From: UBA8886 sp002731655
Lineage (GTDB): Archaea; Thermoplasmatota; Poseidoniia; MGIII; CG-Epi1
Direction of reading: 5' to 3'
Assembly (NCBI GenBank): GCA_030754655.1
Contig: JASLZX010000007.1
Coordinates: 1 to 51,278 of the forward strand
DNA: 51,278 nt
Shown one piece after another: positions 16,127 to 24,000 of this stretch. The notes under the pieces are model-generated. The model ran no database searches. It was not told where the DNA came from and was given only the letters and a program-made list of their open reading frames with translations. A program made the translations under genes and the position numbers. Position 1 is the stretch's first letter. Every line of letters begins with the position of its first letter.

Positions 16127-16133
16127 TTATATA
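16127..16133 (+). promoter_or_regulatory. TATA-like box for the 16155 gene
   Basis: TTATATA, 25 bases before the ATG at 16155, one of the clearest boxes in the window; it implies a leaderless message and supports that start codon. Confidence 0.6.
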
Positions 16134-16154
16134 GGATGCCGCCTCCGGCGAGGT

Positions 16155-16676
16155 ATGGGTTCCGGAAATGGCGGGAAGTCGCAGGCGGAGAAGGAGGAGG
16201 AATACCGGAAATGGAAGGCGGGCGACGGACATTCCGCGCACCCGCACGACTACCTCGCGGAAGATTCCGGGCGCTACAGCCTTCGCTTTGGAAGCGGGTT
16301 TCCGTTCTTCGAACAATGGAAACAGAAGCTTGGAATTTCAGCAATGTATACCGGGATGTTACTGATTCCCTATTTCAGCTACTGGTTATGGTTTGTTCTC
16401 CTGCCGCCCCTGACATTCATGCCGGGAGCACCTTCCATCTTGCGCGGAATGTTCACTGGCGACTGGGATATCAATGGCATCTTCAGCCACTGGGTTTTTT
16501 TCGAAGATGGTGGCCCCGCGGCACTGTTCGTCCCGTCGCTTTTCGGAGCCCTGTTTTTTCTGGGTTATTTTTATATCCTGAACAATATATTCATCCCGAA
16601 ATACAAGCCGAAACAGCACTTGGTTCTTTCCCTGCTCTGGATCCTCTCCTTCCTTAGCTTCGCCTTCGGGTGGTGA
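16155..16676 (+). CDS. small membrane protein, unknown
   Basis: 173 residues. A hydrophilic N-terminus rich in Gly, Lys and Glu (about 1-55) is followed by three hydrophobic segments (about 64-88, 118-140 and 150-172). The loop between the first two is short and acidic. I recognise no family. ATG at 16155 is chosen because a strong TATA box lies 25 bases upstream; an upstream in-frame ATG at 16122 would fall within the promoter. It is followed after 19 bases by the acyltransferase gene, and both share a more AT-rich base use than their neighbours, so they were probably acquired together and may work together at the membrane. Confidence 0.75.
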   Translation: MGSGNGGKSQAEKEEEYRKWKAGDGHSAHPHDYLAEDSGRYSLRFGSGFPFFEQWKQKLGISAMYTGMLLIPYFSYWLWFVLLPPLTFMPGAPSILRGMFTGDWDINGIFSHWVFFEDGGPAALFVPSLFGALFFLGYFYILNNIFIPKYKPKQHLVLSLLWILSFLSFAFGW

Positions 16677-16695
16677 CATTATCGAGCCGGCAACA

Positions 16696-18072
16696 GTGTC
16701 AGCTCCCGATGATGAAGCGCAGCCCGTGAAGCGGGAGCGGCGCTACGACGTCGACTGGCTGCGCGTCATCCTTTTCGGATTACTCCTGCCCTTCCATGTA
16801 GCGATTGGGGTGTATGTCGATGCATATGATTTTGTTTTACCGGATTATGAGGAGGATGAGGACAAAAGTCGCGACAGTTTAGATCAGGAAGCTGGAGAGG
16901 ATGCAGCAAATGTCTATACGTCTCTGGGAACGGGAGTCTTGGGATGGATGCACGAATGGCGTATTGCGGCCCTCTTCATGATTAGTGGAATGGGCACTGC
17001 GTTTGCCTTCAAACGGAGAACATGGAAGATATTTTTGAAGGAGAGGACCAAACGTTTGCTGATACCTATGATTGCCGGAATTTGGACCATTACTCCGATA
17101 ACATGGATGATTATCTTACGCTACTTCCCAGGCAGTATCCTGGAAGGTATGGCCGCATTCCTTGGTTTTGGAATTGTCATGACTTTCATGATGATAATTC
17201 CATTGCTTTGCAGACTCCTGGCTCTTGGACATTTGTGGTTTATATGGAGTCTTTTGCAATATTCCCTAATTCTAATTCCAATATTCTCGATTGTCAGAAA
17301 CAATCCAGATGGGCGAATCTCCCGGGCAATTAAGGGGGTTTTTAAGATGCCATTCAGAATGGGGCCTCTGTTGATTTTACCACTGATTCTCACGGTCTCC
17401 GATTTGCTTTTCAAGCCCTTAATGGGAGAAGCTATTGGTTTTGGCTATGAATGGCCCTGGTACCTACTAACGTTCCTGTTCGGTTATATGTTCATAATTG
17501 CCAAGAATCAATACTTCGAATTCATAGATAATTCGAGAATACAAATAACCATTGCAACCGTAGTATTCACTATAGCTTTCTTCTGGATGAGGGTGGAGGA
17601 AAAAAAAACCGGAATCCCGTACATAGGTGGCGGCTGGGTTGAAAACAATGATTTTTATCACACCAACATGACAATTATATCCTGCTTCGTGACCAGTTTT
17701 CACGCCTGGTTTTGGTGTCTAGCCATATTTTCCTGGGGTGCTTTTTTGCTTAACCGCCCGAGTTCGCATCTTGCTTACTTGAATCGAGGCGTCTATCCAT
17801 TCTACATAATCCACCAGCCTTTGGTTTACATCGGCCTATTCTTCTTGTTGAGGGAGGGTTATTCTGATCTGACGGTATTCCTTCTGACCACGGCTCTGGT
17901 CGTGTTAGGATGCTGGATTTTCTTCGAGGCAATGAAACGTAATTGGGTCACACGAATGATGTATGGAATCAAAGAACGCCCAAAGAAAAGTGAGCAAGTT
18001 CAAGACGATACGGAAAACCCCCCGTCGTCTGACGATAATTTGGTGCAGGCGCCGGGACTCGAACCCGGGTAG
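16696..18072 (+). CDS. acyltransferase 3 family membrane protein
   Basis: 458 residues, with about ten transmembrane helices. The N-terminal motif RRYDVDWLRVI...LLPFHVAIG carries the Arg and His typical of acyltransferase 3 enzymes (OafA/MdoC type), which move acetyl or other acyl groups onto surface sugars or lipids. HLWFIWSLLQYS and GVYPFYIIHQPL are also family-like. The start is GTG at 16696, with no better ATG. Base use is AT-rich, suggesting transfer. The last eleven codons (LVQAPGLEPG, stop at 18070-18072) read through the antisense of tRNA-Gly, so the native C-terminus was probably lost or replaced. The acyl substrate is unknown. Confidence 0.85.
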   Translation: MSAPDDEAQPVKRERRYDVDWLRVILFGLLLPFHVAIGVYVDAYDFVLPDYEEDEDKSRDSLDQEAGEDAANVYTSLGTGVLGWMHEWRIAALFMISGMGTAFAFKRRTWKIFLKERTKRLLIPMIAGIWTITPITWMIILRYFPGSILEGMAAFLGFGIVMTFMMIIPLLCRLLALGHLWFIWSLLQYSLILIPIFSIVRNNPDGRISRAIKGVFKMPFRMGPLLILPLILTVSDLLFKPLMGEAIGFGYEWPWYLLTFLFGYMFIIAKNQYFEFIDNSRIQITIATVVFTIAFFWMRVEEKKTGIPYIGGGWVENNDFYHTNMTIISCFVTSFHAWFWCLAIFSWGAFLLNRPSSHLAYLNRGVYPFYIIHQPLVYIGLFFLLREGYSDLTVFLLTTALVVLGCWIFFEAMKRNWVTRMMYGIKERPKKSEQVQDDTENPPSSDDNLVQAPGLEPG

Positions 18073-18114
18073 GTGGCTTGGAAGGCCACAGTCATACCAC
18101 TAGACCACGCCTGC
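18041..18114 (-). tRNA. tRNA-Gly (anticodon TCC)
   Basis: The minus-strand cloverleaf has acceptor stem GCAGGCG/CGCCTGC, D loop TCTAGTGGTATGA, anticodon stem TGTGGC-type with loop CTTCCAA (anticodon TCC) and T arm CCGGG-TTCGAGT-CCCGG. The discriminator is A and CCA is encoded (18041-18043). The 5' end is one base from the stop codon of the large surface-protein gene on the same strand, so it may be co-transcribed and processed. The 3' half overlaps the end of the acyltransferase gene on the other strand. Confidence 0.95.
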
Positions 18115-18115
18115 T

Positions 18116-20206
18116 TCAGGTGAGTTTCAGCTGTGTCTGGCAGCCGGGGCAGGCGACCGTCAGCGGTCGCCGCGTATCGGCTATCTTCATTTGCGTCTGG
18201 CAGCCGGGGCAGCTAATCGTCACCGGCCCGGCCGGTGGCGGCGCTGCCGGGGCGGCTGCTGGTGCGGCGGCCGGAGGCGGTGCGGGCGCAGCCGGTGGGG
18301 CTGCGCCCGCGGTCGCCTGTAGCGTCAGCGGCGTCGCGCAGGTGGGACACTTGACGGTCAGCGGCCGTGTCGGGTCGGCAATCTGCAGCTGCGTCTGGCA
18401 GCCGGGGCATGCCACTGTTACGGGACCGGCAGCCGCGGCCGGCGGAGGCGCAGCCGCCGGCGGAGGCGCTGGTGCCGCGGGCGCAGTCGCCGGCGGAGCA
18501 GCGGCTGTGCCTGCGTCGACACCGCCCCACTCGTCGGAGTAGGCACCGTCCGGCGTCCCCTCTTCATCGCCCGTTTTCTTCGAGCGCTGCGTCAGGAAGA
18601 AGAGTGACGAGGCGCCGAGGCCGATGAGCAGCACGGTCCCGACCAGCACCTCGATGGGTATCGGCAGTTCCTTCTCCTCGCCGACGTTGATGGTTCCGCT
18701 ACCGCCGTCGCCACCGCCGATTGCGGCGACACGGAAGTTCAGCTCGACGTAATCCTTCTCGAGACCGTCACCGCCAGAGCTGGCGGTAATCCTGAGCGTC
18801 GTGAAGTCGCCTTCCGAGTCGGGTGGTGCCTTGACCGAGACGTAGACCTTCTTGGTCTCGCCCGCGGCGAAGTATTTCCAGCTCGAGCCGCCTGCAATGT
18901 TCAGGTCCCAGTCGTCGCCGCCGGTGGTCCATTCGGTCTCCAGCAGCACCTCATCGCTCACCTTGGCGGTGTTGGTCAGCTCGAGGAATGCCGAGAGGAA
19001 AATCTCGGTTCCGACATTGACGTCGTATTCGCTGATTCCGAGCGGCTCGAACCGCAGGTCATAATCGCCCTCGACCCGCACGTCGATTTCGGTCTCAGCC
19101 GGCTCACCACTGCCGACGTACGCCTTGACGATAATCGTCACGACGTCGTTGGCGTTGGCGTCGCTCGCAATCGTAATCCGTACCCGGGCGGTAACGGTCC
19201 CGAAGCCCTCGATGGTGTTATCGGTCGAGGCGTCGGTGAAGTCCCAGTTGCTGGGCTTGTTCTCGATGGTGCCCATGTACCAGTCCTTCTTTTCGAGCGT
19301 GAAAATGACCTCCCCCGACCACTTATTGGTCACGGTGAAGTCGAAGGTTAGCATTGCGCCCGGCTCGCCGCTTTTCTCGCTCGTGACCGGGTCGAGCAGC
19401 ACGCCTTCGAAGACGCGGATGTAGACCGTCGAAACCATCTCGCCGGTCGTCGGCTGGTTGACCGAAGTGGCGCCAATCGTGATGGACTCGCTGTCGCCAT
19501 AGTCGACGTCGGAGTCCGTCTCGATGACCAGCCCGATCAGTTCGCTCGCGCCGGAGTCAAGGGTGACCTGTTCGGTGTCGAGCGTGTAGCCCCAGTCGCC
19601 GCCGCCAACGTCCAGGTTGAAGGTGTCCTGCCGGTTGCCGGTGTTCTGCACCCGTAGCGTGTAGCTCGCTTCGCTATCGACATCGACCGAGAGGTTGGTC
19701 GAGGACGAGTCGGGAACGGAAACGGTCACGCCGCGCGTCTCGTTGACGTGAATCGTCAGGTTGAGGTAGTGATTCTGCTGGTCGGGGTCGACCGTGGTGT
19801 CCTTGTCGTGCGCGCGCAGGCTGATGGGCCAGTTTCCGTAGAGCGCGTTCGGGTTGGCCTCGATCGTGATTCGGATGCCGACTATTTCTGAGTTGTCGGA
19901 GACGCTGACCACAATCTTGGTCGGGTTCCCGCTCAGCTCTTCCTGCCCGTTGTAGGTCCAGTATACTTTCAGCCCTTCGCTGTTCAGGTCGCTCGCGTTC
20001 AGCACCTCCAGCTCGAAGTCGCGTGGGTCGTCGTTCTCGTTCATAATCCGCACAGTCATGTTCTGGAATTGCCCGGTATCGACTTCGGCGTAGCCGTCGT
20101 TAGGGTAGTCGGTATTCAGCTGGAAAACTGAGTCGGACGCGCTCGCTTGCGGCGCGAGGGCGGCGGCTGCGCAAAGCAACGACAGGAACAGCAGGATACG
20201 CTTCAT
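18116..20206 (-). CDS. secreted transmembrane protein with cytoplasmic zinc ribbons
   Basis: 696 residues. The signal peptide MKRILLFLSLLCAAAALAP ends near ASAS. About 500 extracellular residues form several Ig-like/NEW3-type domains (FTVTNKWSGEVIFTLEKKD, LELTNTAKVSDEVLLETEW are typical). One transmembrane helix follows (IEVLVGTVLLIGLGASSLFFL, about 528-548), then an Ala/Pro-rich linker and two zinc ribbons, each with two CxxC pairs (CPGC/CPTC and CPGC/CPGC), separated by a second Ala/Pro linker. The architecture suggests a surface receptor or anchor with an inside metal-binding tail that could dock a partner. The longer frame to 20791 is rejected because it runs through the divergent TatD gene. 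Confidence 0.8.
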   Translation of the reverse strand: MKRILLFLSLLCAAAALAPQASASDSVFQLNTDYPNDGYAEVDTGQFQNMTVRIMNENDDPRDFELEVLNASDLNSEGLKVYWTYNGQEELSGNPTKIVVSVSDNSEIVGIRITIEANPNALYGNWPISLRAHDKDTTVDPDQQNHYLNLTIHVNETRGVTVSVPDSSSTNLSVDVDSEASYTLRVQNTGNRQDTFNLDVGGGDWGYTLDTEQVTLDSGASELIGLVIETDSDVDYGDSESITIGATSVNQPTTGEMVSTVYIRVFEGVLLDPVTSEKSGEPGAMLTFDFTVTNKWSGEVIFTLEKKDWYMGTIENKPSNWDFTDASTDNTIEGFGTVTARVRITIASDANANDVVTIIVKAYVGSGEPAETEIDVRVEGDYDLRFEPLGISEYDVNVGTEIFLSAFLELTNTAKVSDEVLLETEWTTGGDDWDLNIAGGSSWKYFAAGETKKVYVSVKAPPDSEGDFTTLRITASSGGDGLEKDYVELNFRVAAIGGGDGGSGTINVGEEKELPIPIEVLVGTVLLIGLGASSLFFLTQRSKKTGDEEGTPDGAYSDEWGGVDAGTAAAPPATAPAAPAPPPAAAPPPAAAAGPVTVACPGCQTQLQIADPTRPLTVKCPTCATPLTLQATAGAAPPAAPAPPPAAAPAAAPAAPPPAGPVTISCPGCQTQMKIADTRRPLTVACPGCQTQLKLT
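18125..18420 (-). repeat. repeated zinc-ribbon coding units
   Basis: The plus-strand string GTCTGGCAGCCGGGGCA occurs three times (near 18136, 18196 and 18397), each coding for a CPGCQTQ segment, and the Ala/Pro linker between the ribbons is also repeated. This is a DNA-level sign of tandem duplication of a ribbon-plus-linker unit. Confidence 0.75.
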
Positions 20207-20233
20207 GGCCGGAGGGGCTCCCACACACCCATT

Positions 20234-20240
20234 CATATAA
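20234..20240. promoter_or_regulatory. shared TATA-like box between divergent genes
   Basis: CATATAA is the only AT-rich patch in the 58-base gap. It is about 28 bases from the ATG at 20265 (plus) and about 31 bases from the ATG at 20206 (minus), so it may serve both genes. Confidence 0.5.
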
Positions 20241-20264
20241 CTGTTCCGCAAGTTTCCCCTTCGA

Positions 20265-21083
20265 ATGGAGGTCACCGATGACCATTTCCACCTAGACCCT
20301 CGCGGTCGCCGCGGCGATGCCGTGCGCGAGTTCCTGAAGGCGGGTGGCAGCCGGCTGGTGCTGGTCCATAAGCCGTACGGGGAATGGCAGGAGCTGCTGC
20401 AGTTCGAGGCGCAGGTCGCCACCACGCTGCGCCTTGCCGGCGACGCGCGTGCAGCAGGCGCGCGCGTCGCCGTCGTGGCCGCCCCGCACCCGGTCGAACT
20501 GGTGCAGATGTCCGAAAAATTGAGTCCTATTGTGGCCGAAGAACTGTATTTAAAAGCGGTTGACCATTGTTGCACCCTCGTTGCCGAAGGCGAACTGGCG
20601 GGGCTGGGCGAGTTGGGTCGCCCGCATTTCCCGGTCGACGCGGCGGTTTGGGAGCAGGCCAATCGCGTGCTCGCAAAGGCGCTGGCGCGGACGCGCGAAG
20701 TGGACGGCGCGGTGGTGCTGCACACCGAGTCCGGGACGCCCGAAGTGATGGTCGAGCTGGGTGAGATTGCCGACCGCGCGCGCTTCCCCAAAGAGAGGCT
20801 GGTGAAGCACTATGGCGGTCCCGGCGCGCTCGAGGCGCCAGCGGGTCTGGTAGTCTCCGTTATCGCGTCGCGCACCAACCTGAGGGCCGCCGCCGCCTCG
20901 GGAGCGGAGTTCATGCTCGAGACCGACTACCTTGACGACCCCGCCCGGCCGGGCGCTGTTATGGGTCCCAAAACAGTGCCGCGCCGCACGTGCGCTGCAC
21001 TCGAGGACGGGACGCTCAACGAGGAACTGGCGCAGCGCATCCACGTCGAAATCCCTGACAGGGTATACGGCAAATTCAGCTGA
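20265..21083 (+). CDS. TatD-like metal-dependent hydrolase
   Basis: 272 residues. The fold is a TIM-barrel hydrolase of the TatD/amidohydrolase group: DDHFHLDPRG near the start supplies the HxH metal site, a Glu strand occurs at LGELGRPHF, VVLHTES and VKHYGGP give later His ligands, and FMLETDYLDDPARPG carries the ETD motif. The run ending GPKTVPRR is typical of archaeal TatD relatives. TatD proteins are metal-dependent nucleases; the archaeal branch is poorly characterised, so the substrate is uncertain. It diverges from the zinc-ribbon surface protein and converges on the Lhr gene with only two bases between stops. Confidence 0.85.
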   Translation: MEVTDDHFHLDPRGRRGDAVREFLKAGGSRLVLVHKPYGEWQELLQFEAQVATTLRLAGDARAAGARVAVVAAPHPVELVQMSEKLSPIVAEELYLKAVDHCCTLVAEGELAGLGELGRPHFPVDAAVWEQANRVLAKALARTREVDGAVVLHTESGTPEVMVELGEIADRARFPKERLVKHYGGPGALEAPAGLVVSVIASRTNLRAAAASGAEFMLETDYLDDPARPGAVMGPKTVPRRTCAALEDGTLNEELAQRIHVEIPDRVYGKFS

Positions 21084-21085
21084 GG

Positions 21086-24000
21086 CTATGCCTCGGCTGG
21101 CGCGGGCGTTTCGTCACTATTTGCTTCACCATCTCTTTGCAATGGTTGTTGCACCTCTTCCTGTTCGAGGTCCCATTCGAGGTTCATGCGCCATTGCCGC
21201 GCCCACGCCTCGATGACGTGCCGCTCGTGGGTTCCGCCGACGAAGTGCGAAACGACAGCGTCCTTGCCGCGCTTGCGCATCTTGAACGCGCCGGTGCGGT
21301 GGGTGCCGGAATAGATGACGTAGCAGGCGCCGAGGCCGAACTCCTGCCGCACCTCCTCGGAGAGGTAGTGTGCCAGCCGGTCCGACTGGTGCAGGACGAA
21401 GCTGCCCTGGAAAGCGTGGCCGCGAACCTGCTGCAAGTCTTCCTTGACCAGCCACATCAGCGTATCATCGCCCTCCTGCAGGAAGCCCTTGACCAGCGTC
21501 CCGTCGCGCTCCATGCGGCCGAGGATGGCACGCAGTTCGGCCATCGGGATTTCGCTCTTGACCAGCAGCCCCAACCGCTCGGCCGAGACGATTCCGAACT
21601 GCTTTACCAGCCGTTTCACGACGCGGAAGCGCGCCTCGTCGCGGTCAAGCACGCGCCTGACGGGGAGCGTACGGTAGTAACCGCGCGGGGTGCGTGCCAT
21701 GTGCAGCGAGTGGTAGAGCCGCGATAGCATCGTCTTGAACGTGTCGGGGTCGAGCCCGCTGCGTCGTAGCAGTTCCTCGCGCGGCATGCCGCGGTTGTCT
21801 ACCGCTAGCGAGAGCACCCGCCTGTCGTCCGGCTCGGTCGGCCTGTCGCGCGCGTCGCGGTAGACCATGGCGTCCCGTACGGTGCTGTAGGTGGCGTAGC
21901 CGGGAATCATCACCCCCAGCACTAGGTCGAACTCCTCGCCGTAGTCGCGCGGGTGGAAGAAGCGCCCCTGGATGCGCAGCGAAAGCTCGAATTCGGAGCG
22001 GATGCCGCCCATTTCACGGAACGCCTGCCGGGCGTCGGTGAAGCGGCGCTGCGGGTGGATGCGCTGCCGCCAGAGCAGGTAGCCATCCAGCTCACGCGGG
22101 CTGAACTGCTCAGTAACAATCGGGCCGTGGACCAGCCAGTCACGCACTTCGTGGTAGCCCGCAGCCAGGAACGGGGCGCGCTGCACGGCGTCTATTTCGC
22201 TGACCAGCCGACCCTCGACCCGCTTGATGCGAATCACGTTGCTGTTGAACTCGCGCTGGTAGCTGCTATGCTCGTAGAGCGCCGCCAGCACTTCGGGCAG
22301 TAGCTCGGGCCGCTCGAGCGACAGCTCGCGCACCTCGAGCAGCCCCGACATGGCCCACATTTCGATGTAGCCGACCAGCATCCCGCCCTTGGTAATGGGA
22401 TGCGTCCAGGCGTCGCCGTAGCGCGAGAAGACCTCGCGCCGCAGGTGGACCAGCATCGGGTCGCGCCACGAGAGCACCCGTACTGTCTCCTCCTCAATCG
22501 GCACCTGCAGTGCCTCGACTTCCTCGGTGAGTGCGTATACGAAAAGCCGCGTCTGGCCCGTCACGACGACGCGCGTCACTTCGCCGCTCTCCTGTAGCCG
22601 GGCGAGCAGGTTGCGCAGCACTACCAGCGGCAGCCATGTCTCGCGCCGCAGCGGGGCGAAGCCGAGCGGCCCCAGCCCGCGGAGCGCCTGTTTCACGAGT
22701 ACCCGTTCCGGGTCTTCCGGCGCGTCGAATTCTTCCAGCAGCCGATAGCGGTTGTACGTCATCCAGGGGTTGCGCTGGCGGTTGAAGCGATGTATCTGCA
22801 AGCTGTCCTCAAGCCCGCGCAGCGCCGGCTCGACCAGCTCGGGGTTGCGCTCCAGCCGCGTCGTGATTTCGTGCCGCGTCAGTGGCTTGCTCTGCTTCAG
22901 CAGCTCGAGGATATCCTTCTGTAGCCGTCCCTCGGCCGACCGGCGATAGACAGCCTGGAAGGCGCCGATGCGGTGCGCCGGGACATGCCGCAGCCGCCCT
23001 CCGGAGAAGCGCCCCTGCAGCAGCGCGTCAGAGTCGCGCCACTCCCACCATTCGGCGAGCGACTGCTGTTCCAGCCGGTAGTAGGCGATGCGTGCCGACG
23101 GGACGTCCCCGAAGGCGTCAAACAGCTCCTGCAGCCCCGCGAAACGGCGGAAGAGCTTGGTGTCGAGGTACTTGCGCAGCTGCCGCTCCGAGATGACGCA
23201 GAGGTCGCCGCGCGAGTGCGCCTCGAGGTAGATGACGTCCTCCGCCAGCAGGTAGTGCGGCATCGGCCGGCCCAGCACGAAATTGCCCCCTTGCAGCGCA
23301 CCCTGCTCCTCGAGGTCGTAGAGCGTCTGCTCGATCACCTGCTCCGGCAGTCGCAGCTCGACCGCCAGTTGCTCCGCCGAGCGCGGACCGCAGTGTCCGA
23401 GGTAGGTGCTGACGAGCCAGTCGAGCGCCTTCTCGTAAGTGGCGGCCGCCGCCGGCTCGCGGACGCGCTGCCCATTGGGGAGCCGTGTCACTCGGTAATG
23501 CATTTCCAGCTCGTCCAGCGCCTTGCGGGAGTGCACCTTGCGCCCCGCCGCGAGGCTCGCGAGCGCCTTCTCGCCCGCCTTCGAGAGTTTGTCGCTGCGG
23601 CCATAGACGGCGCGGTAGTATGGCACGAATTCGGGGAGCGTGAAGAGCGGCTCAGCATCGCCGGTCCAGACCGACTCGACCTGCCCTACGTCGATGAGCG
23701 TTTCGCAGGCCTCGTGCAGTTCGCCCGCCGGCAGCTCCGACAGGCGATAGACCGACCGCCGCCGGTCGGCAAGCAGCGCCAGCCCGCCGGTCTCGCGCAG
23801 CGCCTGCAGCACATCTTCGGGCGAGTCGACCAGCGGCGCCTTTTCGTGGAAGTAGCTCTCGACCAGTTCGCGGTCGAAGCGCGGCTTGTCGCCGCCATCC
23901 TGCTCAAGCACCTTGCCGAGCACCTGCGTGTGTAGTTCGCGCAACAGGGCCGAGCGGTCTTCCATCAGCACGATGTCGCTCAGCCCCGAGAGGATGACGC

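Noticed and set aside
20207..20791. Upstream extension of the zinc-ribbon protein gene to 20791
   Set aside because: It would run through the divergent TatD-like gene; the signal peptide beginning at 20206 marks the real start.
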